Positions 21,101 to 36,200 of a stretch of DNA of 64,000 nucleotides are shown piece after piece (the stretch's first letter is position 1; each line of letters starts with the position of its first letter). This DNA comes from Calliopsis andreniformis (Eukaryota > Arthropoda > Insecta > Hymenoptera > Andrenidae), in NCBI RefSeq assembly GCF_051401765.1, contig NW_027480423.1:15872001-15936000 (forward strand), given 5' to 3'. Both the position numbers and the translations under genes were made by a program. Under the pieces are notes generated by a model. The model was not told where the DNA came from. It saw nothing but the letters and a program-made list of their open reading frames with translations, and searched no databases.

Positions 21101-23300
21101 TAATAATTCGATCTGGTGGAACAACGCCCTAGAGTGAAGCCTAGGTTGCCTGGAACGTACAAATGCCAATCACTTTCACACGGGTTGCAATTATTCCTGT
21201 TATAGGATGGAAAGACTGTTGTATTTTTATTGTATTTTATGCTTCAGGCGTTGACTTCTGAGGCCGCAGCTATTCGATGTGGTGGAAGAACGCCATAGAG
21301 TGAAGCCTAGGTTGCCCGGAACGAAGAAATGACCATAACCTTCATACTGGTTGCAATCATTCGTTTTATATGATGGAAGAACTGTTGTGTTTATATTGTA
21401 TTTTATGCTGCTGGCGTTCACTTCTTAGGCCCTAACTATTCGATCTGGTGGAACAACGCCCTGGGGTGAAGCCTAGGTTGCCCGGAACGTAGAAATGGCC
21501 ATAACTTTCAAACTGGTTGCTATTATACGTTTTATACGATGGAAAAACTGTTATATTTATATTGTACTTTATGCTTCTGGCGTTGCCTTCTTAGGCCCTA
21601 ACTGTTCGATCTGGTAGAACAACGCCCTAGAGTGAAGCCTAGGTTACCCGGAACGTAGAAATGACCATCACTTCCAGACTGGTAGCAATCATTCGTTTTA
21701 TACGATGGAAAAACTGTTGTATTTATATTGTATTTTATGCTTCTGGCGTTCACTTCTTGGGCCCTAACTATTCGATCTGGTGGAGCAACGCCCCAGAGTG
21801 AAGCCGAGGTTGCCCGGAACGTAGAAATGACCATCACTTTCAAACTGGTTGCAATTATTCCGGTTATATGATGGAAAAACTGTTGTATTTTTATTGCATT
21901 TTATGCTTCGGGCATTCACTTCTAAGGCGCTAACTATTCAGTCTGTTGGAGCAACGCCCTAGGGTGTAGCCTAGGTTGCCCGGAAAGTAGAAATGACCAC
22001 AGCTTTCATACTGGTTGTAATTACCCGTTTTATATGATGGAAAAACTGTTGTATTTATATTGCGTTTTATGCTTCTGGCGTTCACTTCTTAGGCCCTAAC
22101 TATTCGATCTGGTGGAGCAACGCCCTATAGTGAAGCCTAGGTTGCCCGGAACGTAGAAATGACCATAACCTTCATACTGGTTGCAATCATTCGTTTTATA
22201 TGATGGAAGAACTGTTGTGATTATATTGTATTTTATGCTGCTGGCGTTCACTTCTTAGGCCCTAAATATTCGATCTGGTGGAACAACGCCCTGGGGTGAA
22301 GCCTAGGTTGCCCGGGACGTAGAAATGAACATAACTTTCATACTGGTTGCAATTATTCGTTTTATATGATGGAAGAACTGTTGTATTTATATTGTATTTT
22401 ATGCTGCTGGCGTTCACTTCTTAGGCCCTAACTGTTCGATCTGGTGGAACAACGCCCTGGGGTGAAGCCTAGGTTGCCCGGAACGTAGAAATGACCATAA
22501 CTTTGACACTGGTTGCTATTATTCGTGTTATACGATGGAAAAACTGTTCTATCCATTTTGTATTTTATGCTTCGCGCGTTGACTTCTAAGGCCCTAACTG
22601 TTTGATCTGGTGGAGCAACGCCCTAGGGTGAAGCCTAGGTTGCCCGGAACGAAGAAATGACCATAACTTTCACACTGGATGCTATTATTCGTTCTATACG
22701 ATTGAAAAACTGTTATATTTATATTGTATCTTATGCTTCTGGCGTCGACTCCTTAGGCCCAGACAATTCGATCTGGTGGTACAACGCCCTAGAGTGAAGC
22801 CTAGGTTGCCTGGAACGTACAAATGACCATCACTTTCACACGGGTTGCAATTATTCCTGTTATAGGATGGAAAGACTGTTGTATCTTTATTGTTTTTTAT
22901 GCTTCAGGCGTTGACTTCTGAGGCCGTAGGCATTCGATGTTGTGGAAGAACGCCATAGAGTGAAGCCTAGGTTGCCCGGAACGTAGAAATGACCATAACT
23001 TTCATACTGGTTGCAATTATTCGTTTTATATGATGGAAAAACTGTTCTATTTATTTTGTATTTTATGCTTCGGGCATTGACTTCTAAGGCCCTCACTATT
23101 CAATCTGTTGGATCAACGCCCTAGGGTGTAGCCTAGGTTGCGCGGAAAGTAGAAATGACCACAGCTTTCATACTGGTTGCAATTACTCGTTTTATATGAT
23201 GGAAACCTGTTGTATTTATATTGTATTTTATGCTTCTGGCGTTCACTTCTTAGGCCCAAACTATTCGATCTGGTGGAACAACGCCCTGTGGTGAAGCCTA
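18171..23300. repeat. Satellite with a ~2.32-kb (14-monomer) higher-order repeat
   Basis: About 18.5-20.0 kb recurs at about 20.8-22.3 kb with offset 2323 bp (14 monomers minus 1 bp). Beyond this the offset becomes about 2490 bp (15 monomers), because one extra monomer sits at about 22.33-22.49 kb in the second copy. The copies differ at scattered sites. No gene is seen. Confidence 0.85.
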
Positions 23301-26300
23301 GGTTGCCCTGGACGTAGAAATGACCATAACTTTGACACTGGTTGCTATTATTCGTTCTATACGATGGAAAAACTGTTCTATTAATTTTGTATTTTATGCT
23401 TCGGGCGTTGACTTCTAAGGCCCTAACTGTTTGATCTGGTGGAGCAACGCCCTAGAGTGAAGCCTAGGTTGCCCGGAACGATGAAATGACCATAACTTTG
23501 ACACTGGATGCTATTATTCGTTCTATACGATTGAAAAACTGTTATATTTATATTGTATCTTATGCTTCTAGCGTTGACTACTTAGGCCCTGACAATTCGA
23601 TCTGGTGGAACAACGCTCTAGAGTGAAGCCTAGGTTGCCTGGAACGTACAAATGACCATCACTTTCACACGGGTTGCAATTATTCCTGTTATAGGATGGA
23701 AAGACTGTTGTATCTTTATTGTTTTTTATGCTTCAGGCGTTGACTTCTGAGGCCGTAGCTATTCGATGTGGTGGAAGAACGCCATAGAGTGAAGCCTAGG
23801 TTGCCGGGAACGTAGAAATGACCATAACTTTCATACTGGTTGCAATTATTCGTTTTATATGATGGAAAAACTGTTCTATTTATTTTGTATTTTATGCTTC
23901 GGGCATTGACTTCTAAGGCCCTAACTATTCAATCTGTTGGATCAACGCCCTAGGGTGTAGCCTAGGTTGCCCGGAAAGTAGAAATGACCACAACTTTCAT
24001 ACTGGTTGCAATTACTCGTTTTATATGATGGAAACCTGTTGTATTTATATTGTATTTTATGCTTCTGGCGTTGACCTCTTATGCCATAACTATTCCATCT
24101 GGTGGAACAACGCCCTAGGGTGAAGCCTAGGTTGCCCGGAACGTAGAAATGGAAATAACTTTCACACCGGTAGCAATTATTCGTTTTATACGATGGAAAA
24201 ACAGTTCTATTTATTTTGTATTTTATGCTTCGGCCGTTGACTTCTAAAGCCCTAACTATTCGATCTGTTGGAGCAACGCCATAGGGTGAAGCCTAGGTTG
24301 CCGGAAAGTAGAAATGACCATAACTTTCATACTGGTTGCAATTATTCGTTTTATACGATGGAAAAACTGTTGTATTTATATTGTACTTTATGCTTCTGAC
24401 GTTCACTTCTTAGGCCCTAACTAATCGATCTGGTGGAGCAACTCCCTAGAGTGAAGCCGAGGTTGCCTGGAACGTAGAAATGACCATCACTTTCAAACTG
24501 GTTGCAATTATTCCGGTTATATGATGGAAAAACTGTTGTATTTTTATTGCATTTTATGCTTCGGGCATTGACTTCTAAGGCCCTAACTATTCAATCTGTT
24601 GGAGCAACGCCCTAGGGTGTAGCCTAGGTTGCCCGGAAAGTAGAAATGACCACAACTTTCATACTGGTTGCAATTACTCGTTTGATATGATGGAAAGACT
24701 GTTGTATTTATATTGTATTTTATGCTTCTGGCGTTCACTTCTTAGGCCCTAACTATTCGATCTGGTGGAACAACGCCCTAGGGTGAAGCCTAGGTTGCCC
24801 GGAAAGTAGAAATGACAATAACTTTCACTCTGGTTGCAATTATTCGTTTTATACGATGGAAAAGCTGTTGCATCTTTATTGTATTTTATGGTTCTGTCGC
24901 TGACGTCTAAGGCCGTAGCTATTAGATGTGGTGGAGCAACGCACTAGAGTGACGCCTAGGTTGCCCGGAACGTAGAAATGACCATAACTTTCATACTGGT
25001 TGCAATTACTCGTTTTATATGATGGAAGAACTGTTCTATTTATATTGTATTTTATGCTGCTGGCGTTCACTTCTTAGGCCCTGACTATTCAATCTGTTGG
25101 GTCAACGCCCTAGAGTGCAGCCTAGGTTGCTCGGAATGTAGAAATGACCATAACATTCACACTGGTTGAAATTATTCGTTTTATACGATGGAAAAGCTGT
25201 TGCATCTTTATTGTATTTTATGCTTCTGGCATTGACTTCTAAGGCCCTAACTATTCGATCTTGTGGAGCAACGCGCTAGAGTGAAGCCTAGGTTGCCCGG
25301 AACGTAGAAATGGCCATCACTTTCAAACTGGTTGCAATTAATCCTTTTATACGAAGGAAAAACTGTTGTATTTTTATTGCATTTTATGCTTCGGGCATTG
25401 ACTTCTAAGGCCCTAACTATTCAATCTGTTGGAGCAACGCCCTAGGGTGTAGCCTAGGTGGCACGGAAAGTAGAAATGACCACAACTTTCATACTGGTTG
25501 CAATTACTCGTTTTATATGATGGAAAAACTGTTGTATTTATATTGTATTTTATGCTGCTGGCTTTCACTTCTTAGGCCCTAACTATTCGATCTGGTAGAA
25601 CAACGCCCTAGGGTGAAGCCTAGGTTGCCCGGAACGTAGAAATGACCATAACTTTTCACTGGTAGCAATGATTCGTTTTATACCATGGAAAAACTGTTCC
25701 ATTTATTTTGTATTTTATGCTTCGGGCGTTGACTTCTAAGGCCCTAACAATTCGATCTGGTGGAACAACGCCCTAGAGTGAAGCCTAGGTTGCCTGGAAC
25801 GTACAAATGACCATCACTTTCACACGGGTTGCAATTATTCCTGTCATAGGATGGAAAGACTGTTGTATTTTTATTGTATTTTATGCTTCAGGCGATGACT
25901 TCTGAGGCCGCAGCTATTCGATGTGGTGGAAGAACGCCATAGAGTGAAGCGTAGGTTGCCCGGAACGCAGATATGACCATAACTTTCATACTGGTTGCAA
26001 TTATTCGTTTTATATGATGGTAGAACTGTTGTATTTATATTGTATTTTATGCTGCTGGCGTTCACGTCTTAGGCCCTACCTATTCGATCTGGTGGAACAA
26101 CGCCCTGGGGTGAAGCCTAGGTTGCCCGGAACGTAGAAATGACCATAACTTTCACACTGGTTGCTATTATTCGTTTTATACGATGGAAAAACTGTTATAT
26201 TTATATTGTACTTTATGCTTCTGGCGTTGCCTTCTTAGGCCCTAACTGTTCGATCTGGTAGAACAACGCCCTAGAGTGAAGCCTAGGTTACCCGGAACGT

Positions 26301-27960
26301 AGAAATGACCAGTACTTTCACACTGTTTGCAGTGACTCCTGTTATACGACAGAAAAACTGTTGCATCTTTATTGAATTTTATGCTTCTGGCGTTGACTTC
26401 TAAGGCCCTAACTATTCTATCTGGTGAATCAACGCCCCAGAGTGCAGCCTATGTTGCTCGGAATGTAAAAATGACCATAATATTCACACTGGTTGAAATG
26501 ATTCGTTTTATACGATGGTAAAACTGTTATATTTAAATTGTATTTTATACTTCTGGCGTTGATTTCTTAGGCCCTAACTATTCAATCTGTTGGAGCAACG
26601 CTCTAGGGTGAAGCCTAGGTTGCCCGGAAAGTAGAAATGACAATAACTTTCACACTGGTTGCAATTATTCGTTTTATACGATGGAAAAGCTGTTGCATCT
26701 TTATTGTATTTTATGCTTCTGTCGTTGACGACTAAGGCCGTAGATATTAGATGTGGTGGAGCATCGCACTAGAGTGACGCCTAGGTTGCCCGGAACGTAG
26801 AAATGACCAATACTATCGCAATGTTTGCATTTATTCATTTTATACGTTGGAAAAACTGCTGTACTTATATTGTATTTTATGCTTCTGGCGTTGACCTCTT
26901 ATGCCATAACTACTCCATCTGGTGGAACAACGCCCTAGGGTGAAGCCTAGGTTGCCCGGAACGTAGAAATGGAAATAAGTTTCACACCGGTAGCAATTAT
27001 TCGTTTTATACGATGGAAAAACAGTTCTATTTATTTTGTATTTTATGCTTCGGCCGTTGACTTCTAAGGCCCTAACTGTTTGATCTGGTGGAGCAACGCC
27101 CTAGAGTAAAGCCTAGGTTGCCCGGAACGTAGAAATGACCATAACATTCACACTGGTTGCTATTATTCGTTCTATACGATGGAAAAACTGTTATATTTAT
27201 ATTGTATCTTATGCTTCTGGCGTTGACTTCTTAGGCCCTAACAATTCGATCTGGTGGAACAACGCCCTAGAGAGAAGCCTAGGTTGCCTGGAACGTACAA
27301 ATGACCATCACTTTCACACGGGTTCCAATTATTCCTGTTATAGGATGGGAAGACTGTTGTATTTTTATTGTATTTTATGCTTCAGGCGTTGACTCCTGAG
27401 GCCGCAGCTATTCGATGTGGTGGAAGAACGCCATAGAGTGAAGCGTAGGTTGCCCGGAACGTAGAAATGACCATAACTTTCATACTGGTTGCAATTATTC
27501 GTTTTATATGATGGAAGAACTGTTGTATTTATATTGTATTTTATGCTGCTGGCTTTCACTTCTTAGGCCCTAACTATTCGATCTGGTGAAACAAAGCCCT
27601 GGGGTGAAGTCTAGGTTGCCCGGAACGTAGAAATGACCATAACTTTGACACTGGTTGCTATTATTCGTTTTATACGATGGAAAAACTGTTCTATTAATTT
27701 TGTATTTTATGCTTCGGGCGTTGACTTCTAAGGCCCTAACTGTTTGATCTGGTGGAGCAACGCCCTAGGGTGAAGCCTAGGTTGCCCGGAACGAAGAAAT
27801 GACCATAACTTTCACACTGGATGCTCTTATTCGTTCTATACGATGGAAAAACTGTTGTATTTATATTGTATTTTATGCTTCTGGCGTTCACTTCTTAGGC
27901 CCTAACTATTCGATCTGGTGGAGCAACTCCCTAGAGTGAAGCCGAGGTTGCCCGGAACGT
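23301..27960. repeat. Satellite, mosaic block without one clear higher-order period
   Basis: Monomer variants known from neighbouring blocks appear in shuffled order. Examples are the GTCGTTGAC/GGCCGTAGCTATTAG variant near 24.85 and 26.7 kb, also seen at 11.25 and 29.2 kb, and the GGGTGTAGCC variant near 24.6 and 25.45 kb. No single unit repeats throughout and no gene is seen. Confidence 0.85.
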
Positions 27961-30290
27961 AGAAATGACCATCACTTTCAAACTGGTTGCAATTATTCCG
28001 GTTATATGATGGAAAAACTGTTGTATTTTTATTGCATTTTATGCTTCGGGCATTGACTTCTAAGGCCCTAACTATTCAATCTGTTGGAGCAACGCCCTAG
28101 GGTGTAGCCTAAGTTGCCCGGAAAGTAGAAATGACCACAACTTTCATACTGGTTGCAATTACTCGTTTTATATAATGGAAAGACTGTTGTATTTATATTG
28201 TTTTTTATGCTTCTGGCGTTCACTTCTTAGGCCCTAACTATTCGATCTGGTGGAACAACGCCCTAGGGTGAAGCCTAGGTTGCCCGGAACGTAGAAATGA
28301 CCATAACTTTTACACTGGTTGCAATTATTCGTTTTATATGATGGAAGAACTGTTGTATTTATATTGTATTTTATGCTGCTGGCGTTCACTTCTTAGGCCC
28401 TGACTATTCAATCTGTTGGGTCAACGCCCTAGAGTGAAGCCTAGGTTGCTCGGAATGTAGAAATGACCATAACATTCACACTGGTTGCAATTAATCCTTT
28501 TATACGATGGAAAAACTGTTGTATTTTTATTGCATTTTGTGCTTCCGGCGTTGACTTCTAAGGCCCTAACTATTCAATCTGTTGGAGCAACGCCTTAGGG
28601 TGAAGCCTAGGTTGCCCGGAAAGTAGAAATGACGTTAACTTTCATACTGGTTGCAATTATTCGTTTTATACGATGGAAAAACTGTTATATTTATATTGTA
28701 TCTTATGCTTCTGGCGTTGACTTCTTAGGCCCTAACAATTCGATCTGGTGGAACAACGCCCTAGAGTGAAGCCCAGGTTGCCTGGAACGTACAAATGACC
28801 ATCACTTTCACACGGGTTGCAATTATTCCTGTTATAGGATGGAAAGACTGTTGTATCTTTATTGTATTTTATGATTCAGGCGTTGACTTCTGAGGCCGTA
28901 GCTATGCGATGTGGTAGAACGACGCCCTAGAGTGAAGCCTATGTTACCCGGAACGTAGAAATGACCAGTACTTTCACCCTGTTTGCAGTGACACCTGTTA
29001 TACGACAGAAAAACTGTTGCATCTTTAATGAATTTTATGCTTCTGGCGTTGACTTCTAAGGCCCTAATTATTCTATTTGGTGTATCAACGCCCCAGAGTG
29101 CAGCCTAGCTTGCCCGGAAAGTAGAAATGACAATAACTTTCACTCTGGTTGCAATTATTCGTTTTATACGATGGAAAAGCTGTTGCATCTTTATTGTATT
29201 TTATGCTTCTGTCGTCGACGTCCAAGGCTGTAGCTGTTAGATGTGGTGGAGCAACGCACTAGAGTGACGCCTAGGTTGCCTGCAACGTAGAAATGACCAT
29301 CACTTTCAAACTGGTTGCAATTATTCCGGTTATATGATGGAAAAACTGTTGTATTTTTATTGCATTTTATGCTTCGGGCATTGACTTCTAAGGCCCTAAC
29401 TATTCAATCTGTTGGAGCAACGCCCTAGGGTGTAGCCTAGGTTGCCCGGAAAGTAGAAATGACCACATCTTTCATACTGGTTGCAATTACTCGTTTGATA
29501 TGATGGAAAGACTGTTGTATTTATATTGTATTTTATGCTTCTGGCGCTCACTTCTTAGGCCCTAACTATTCGATCTGGTGGATCAACGACCTAGGGTGAA
29601 GCCTAGGTTACCCGGAACGTAGAAATGACCATATCTTTTACACTGGTTGCAATTATTCGTTTTATATGATGGAAGAACTGTTGTATTTATATTGTATTTT
29701 ATGCTGCTGGCGTTCACTTCTTAGGCCCTGACTATTCAATCTGTTGGGTCAACGCCCTAGAGTGAAGCCTAGGTTGCTCGGAATGTAGAAATGACCATAA
29801 CATTCACACTGGTTGCAATTAATCCTTTTATACGATGGAAAAACTGTTGTATTTTTATTGCATTTTATGCTTCCGGCGTTGACTTCTAAGGCCCTAACTA
29901 TTCAATCTGTTGGAGCAACGCCTTAGGGTGAAGCCTAGGTTGCCCGGAAAGTAGAAATGACGTTAACTTTCATACTGGTTGCAATTATTCGTTTTATACG
30001 ATGGAAAAACTGTTATATTTATATTGTATCTTATGCTTCTGGCGTTGACTTCTTGGGCCCTAACAATTCGATCTGGTGGAACAACGCCCTAGAGTGAAGC
30101 CCAGGTTGCCTGGAACGTACAAATGACCATCACTTTCACACGGGTTGCAATTATTCCTGTTATAGGATGGAAAGACTGTTGTATCTTTATTGTATTTTAT
30201 GATTCAGGCGTTGACTTCTGAGGCCGTAGCTATGCGATGTGGTAGAACGACGCCCTAGAGTGAAGCCTATGTTACCCGGAACGTAGAAGT
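27961..30290. repeat. Tandem pair of an 8-monomer (1328-bp) satellite unit
   Basis: 27.97-28.96 kb is repeated at 29.30-30.29 kb with an offset of 1328 bp (8 x 166). The copies share rare changes, such as the TGATTCAGGCG and GCTATGCGATG strings near their ends. The two monomers at 28.96-29.29 kb lie between the matching parts. No gene is seen. Confidence 0.88.
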
Positions 30291-33200
30291 GACCATAACA
30301 TTCACACCGGTTGCAATTATTCATGCTATACGTTGCAAATACTGTTGCATTTTTAATCTAATTTATGCTTCTAGCGTTGACTGCTAAGGGCGTAGCTATT
30401 AGATGTGGTGGAGTAACGCCCTAGAGTGACGCCTAGGTTGCCCGGAACGTAGAAATGACCATCACTTTCACACTGGTTGCAATTATTCCTGTTATACGAT
30501 GGAAAAGCTCTTGTGTATTTAATGTATTTTATGCTCCTGTCGTTGACTTCTTAGGCCCTAACTATTCGATCTGGTGGAACGACGACCTAGAGTGAAGCCT
30601 AGGTTGCCCAGAACGTAGAAATAACCATCACTTTCACACTGGTTGCAATTATTCCTGTTATACGATGGAAAAACTCTTGTATATTTACTGTATTTTATGC
30701 TTCGGGCGTTGACTTCCATGGCCCTACCTATTCGATTTGGTCGAGCAACTGCCTACGGTGAAGCCTAGGTTGTCAGAAACGTAGAAATGAACATAACTTT
30801 CACACTGGTAGCAATTATTCGTTTTATACAATGGAAAAGCTGTTCTATTTATTTTGTATTTTATGCTTCGGGCGTTGACTTCTAAGGCCCTAACTATTCG
30901 ATCTGGTGGTGCAACGCCCTAGAGTGAAGCCTAGGTTGCCCGGAACGTAGATATGACCATAACTTTTACACTGGTAGCAATTATTCGTGTTATACAATGG
31001 AAAAACTGTTCTATTTATTTTGTATTTTATGCTTCGGGCGTTGACTTCTAAGGCGCTAACTGTTGGATCTGGTGGAGCAACGCCCTAGAGTGAAGCCTAG
31101 GTTGCCCGGAACGTAGAAATGACCATAACTTTCACACTGGTTGCTATTATTCGTTCTATACGATGGAAAAACTGTTATATTTATGTTGTATCTCATGCTC
31201 CTGGCGTTGACTTCTTAGGCCTTAACAATTCCATCTGGTGGAACAACGACCTAGAGTCAAGCCTCGGTTGACCGGAACGTAGAAATGACCATAACATTCA
31301 CACCGGTTGCAATTATTCATGCTATACGTTGGAAAAACTGTTGCATTTTTATTGTAATTTATGCTTCTAGCGGTGACTGCTAAGGGCGTAGCTATTAGAT
31401 GTGGTGGAGTAACGCCCTAGAGTGACGCCTACGTTGCCTGGAACGTAGAAATGACCATTACTTTCACAATGTTTCCAATTACTCATTTTATACGATGGAA
31501 AAACTGTTGCATCTTTATTGTACTTTATGCTTCTGGCGTTGTCTTCTAAGGCCCTAACTATTCGATCTGGTGGAGCAACGCCCTAGAGTGAAGCCTAGGT
31601 TGCCCGGAACGTAGAAATGACCATAACTTTCACACTGGTTGCTATTATTCGTTCTATACGATGGAAAAACTGTTATATTTATATTGTATCTCATGCTCCT
31701 GGCGTTGACTCCTTAGGCCTTAACAATTCGATCTGGTGGAACAACGCGCTAGAGTGAAGCCTAGGTTGCCTGGAACGTACAAATGACCATCACTTTCACA
31801 CAGGTTGCAATTATTCCTGTTATAGGATGGAAAGACTGTTGTATTTTTATTGTATTTTACGCTTCGAGCGTTGACTTCTAAGGCCCTAACTATTCGATCT
31901 GGTGGAGCAACGCCCTAGAGTGAAGCCTAGGTTGCCCGGTACGTAGAAATGACCAGAATTTTCACACTGGTTGCTATTATTCGTTTTACACGATCGATAA
32001 TCTGTTATATTTATATTGTATTTTATGCTTCTGGCGTTGACTTCTTAGGCCCTAACTTTTCGATCTGGTGGAACAACGCCCTAGAGTAAAGCCTAGGTTG
32101 CCCGGAACGTAGAAATGACCATAACTTTCACACTGGTTGCTATTATTCGTTCTATACGATGGAAAAACTGTTATATTTATATTGTATCTCATGCTCCTGG
32201 CGTTGACTCCATAGGCCTTAACAATTCGATCTGGTGGAACAACGCGCTAGAGTGAAGCCTAGGTTGCCTGGAACGTACAAATGACCATCACTTTCACACG
32301 GGTTGCAATTATTCCTGTTATAGGATGGAAAGACTGTTGTATTTTTATTGTATTTTACGCTTCGGGCGTTGACTTCTAAGGCCCTAACTATTCGATCTGG
32401 TGGAGCAACGCCCTAGAGTGAAGCCTAGGTTGCCCGGAACGTAGAAATGACCAGAATTTTCACACTGGTTGCTATTATTCGTTTTACACGATCGAAAATC
32501 TGTTATATTTATATTGTATTTTATGCTTCTGGCGCTGACTTCTTAGGCCCTAACTTTTCGATCTGGTGGAACAACGCCCTAGAGTGAAGCCTAGGTTGCC
32601 CGGAACGTAGAAATGACCATCACTTTCACACTGGTTGCAATTATTCCTGTTATACGATGGAAAAGCTCTTGTATATTTAACGTATTTTATGCTTCGGGCA
32701 TTGACTTCTATGGCCCTACCTATTCGATCTGGTGGAGCAACGCCCTACAGTCAAGCCTAGGTTGCCCGGAACGTTGAAATGAACATAACTTTCACACTGG
32801 TAGCAATTATTCGTTTTATACAATGGAAAAACTGTTCTATTTATTTTGTATTTTATGCTGCGGTCGTTGACTTCTATGGCCCGACCTATTCGATCTGGTG
32901 GAGCAACACCCTACAGTCAAGCCTAGGTTGCCCGGAACGTAGAAATGACCATAACATTCACACCGGTTGCAATTATTCATGCTATACGTTGCAAATACTG
33001 TTGCATTTTTAATCTAATTTATGCTTCTAGCGTTGACTGCTAAGGGCGTAGCTATTAGATGTGGTGGAGTAACGCCCTAGAGTGACGCCTAGGTTGCCCG
33101 GAACGTAGAAATGACCATCACTTTCACACTGGTTGCAATTATTCCTGTTATACGATGGAAAAGCTCTTGTATATTTAATGTATTTTATGCTTCTGTCGTT

Positions 33201-36200
33201 GACTTCTTAGGCCCTAACTATTCGATCTGGTGGAACGACGCCCTAGAGTGAAGCCTAGGTTGCCCAGAACGTAGAAATAACCATCACTTTCACACTGGTT
33301 GCAATTATTCCTGTTATACGATGGAAAAACTCTTGTATATTTATTGTATTTTATGCTTCGGGCGTTGACTTCCATGGCCCTACCTATTCGATTTGGTCGA
33401 GCAACTGTCTACGGTGAAGCCTAGGTTGTCAGAAACGTAGAAATGAACATAACTTTCACACTGGTAGCAATTATTCGTTTTATACAATGGAAAAGCTGTT
33501 CTATTTATTTTGTATTTTATGCTTCGGGCGTTGACTTCTAAGGCCCTAACTATTCGATCTGGTGGTGCAACGCCCTAGAGTGAAGCCTAGGTTGCCCGGA
33601 ACGTAGATATGACCATAACTTTTACACTGGTAGCAATTATTCGTGTTATGCAATGGAAAAACTGTTCTATTTATTTTGTATTTTATGCTTCGGGCGTTGA
33701 CTTCTAAGGCGCTAACTGTTGGATCTGGTGGAGCAACGCCCTAGAGTGAAGCCTAGGTTGCCCGGAACGTAGAAATGACCATAACTTTCACACTGGTTGC
33801 TATTATTCGTTCTATACGATGGAAAAACTGTTATATTTATGTTGTATCTCATGCTCCTGGCGTTGACTTCTTAGGCCTTAACAATTCCATCTGGTGGAAC
33901 AACGACCTAGAGTCAAGCCTCGGTTGACCGGAACGTAGAAATGACCATAACATTCACACCGGTTGCAATTATTCATGCCATACGTTGGAAAAACTGTTGC
34001 ATTTTTATTGTAATTTATGCTTCTAGCGTTGACTGCTAAGGGCGTAGCTATTAGATGTGGTGGAGTAACGCCCTAGAGTGACGCCTACGTTGCCTGGAAC
34101 GTAGAAATGACCATTACTTTCACAATGTTTCCAATTACTCATTTTATACGATGGAAAAACTGTTGCATCTTTATTGTATTTTATGCTTCTGGCGTTGACT
34201 TCTATGGCCCTAACTATTCGATCTGGTGGAGCAACGCCCTAGAGTGAAGCCTAGGTTGCCCGGAACGTAGAAATGAATATAACTTTCACACTGGTAGCAA
34301 TTATTCGTTTTATACAATGGAAAAACTGTTCTATTTATTTTGTATTTTATGCTTCTGGCGTTCACTTCTTAGGCCCTAACTATTCGATCTGGTGGAACAA
34401 CGCCCTAGGGTGAACCCTAGGTTGCAGGGAACGTAGAAATGACCATAACTTTCACATCGGTAGCAATTATTCGTTTCATACGATGGAAAAACCGCTCTAT
34501 TTATTTTGTATTTTATGCTTCGGGCGCTGACTTCTAAGGCCCTAACTATTCAATCGGTTGCAGCAACGCCCTAGGGTGGATCCTAGGTTGCCCGGAAAGT
34601 AGAAATGACCATAACTTTCTTACTGGTTGCAATTATTCGTTTTATACGATGGAAAAACTGTTGTATTGATATTGTGTTTTATGCTTCTGGCGTTGACTTC
34701 TAAGGCACTAACTATCCGATCTGGTGGAGCAACGCCCTAGAGTGAAGCCGAGGTTGCCCGGAACGTAGAAATGACCATCACTTTCAAACTGGTTGCAATT
34801 ATTCCGGTTATATGATGGAAAGACTGTTGTATTTTTATTGCATTTTATGCTTCGGGCATTGACTTCTAAGGCCCTAACTATTCAATCTGTTGGAGCAACG
34901 CCCTAGGGTGTAGCCTAGGTTTCCCGGAAAGTAGAAATGACCACAACTTTCATACTGGTTGCAATTACTCGTTTTATATGATGGAACAACTGTTGTATTT
35001 ATATTGTATTTTATGCTTCTGGCGTACACTTCTTAGGCCCTAGCTATTCGGTCTGGTGGAACAACACCCTAGGGTGAAGCCTAGGTTGCCCGGAACGTAG
35101 AAATGACCATAACTTTTACACTGGTAGCAATTATTCGTTTTATACAATGGAAAAACTGTTCTATTTATTTTGTATTTTATGCTTCGGGCGTTGACTTCTA
35201 AGGCCCTAACTGTTGGATCTGGTGGAGCAACGCCCTAGAGTGAAGCCGAGGTCGCCCGGAACATAGAAATGGCCATAACTTTCACACTGATTGCTATTAT
35301 TCGTTCTATACGATGGAAAAACTGTTATATTTATATTGTACCTTATGCTTCTGGCGTTGACTTCTTAGGCCCTAGCAATTCGATCTGGTGGAACAACGCC
35401 CTAGAGTGAAGCCTAGGTTGCCTGGAACGTACAAATGACCATCACCTTCACACGGGTTGCAATTGTTCCTGTTATAGTATGGAAAGACTGTTGTATTTTT
35501 ATTGTATTTTATGCTTCGGGCGTTGACTTCTAAGGCCCTAACTATTCGATCTGGTGGAGCAACGCCCTAGAGTGAAGCCTAGGTTGCCCGGAACGTAGAA
35601 ATGACCAGAACTTTCACACTGGTTGCTATTATTCGTTTTATACGATGGACAAACTGTTATATTTGTATTGTATTTCATGCTTCTGGCGTTGACTTCTTAG
35701 GCCCTAACTATTCCATCTGGTGGAACAACGCCCTAGGGTGAAGGCTGGGTTGGCCGGAACGTAGAAATGACCATAACTTTCACACCGGTAGCAATTATTC
35801 GTTTTATACAATGGAAAAACTGTTCTATTTATTTTGTATTTTATGCTTCGGGCGTCGACTTCTAAGGCCCTAACTGTTTGATCTGGTGGAGCAACGCCCT
35901 AGAGTGAAGCCTAGGTTGCCCGGAATGTAGAAATGACCATAACTTTCACACTGGTTGCTATTATTCGTTCTATACGATGGAAAAACTGTTATATTTATAT
36001 TGTATCTCATGCTCCTGGCGTTGACTCCATAGGCCTTAACAATTCGATCTGGTGGAACAACGCGCTAGAGTGAAGCCTAGGTTGCCTGGAACGTACAAAT
36101 GACCATCACTTTCACACGGGTTGCAATTATTCCTGTTATAGGATGGAAAGACTGTTGTATTTTTATTGTATTTTACGCTTCGGGCGTTGACTTCTAAGGC

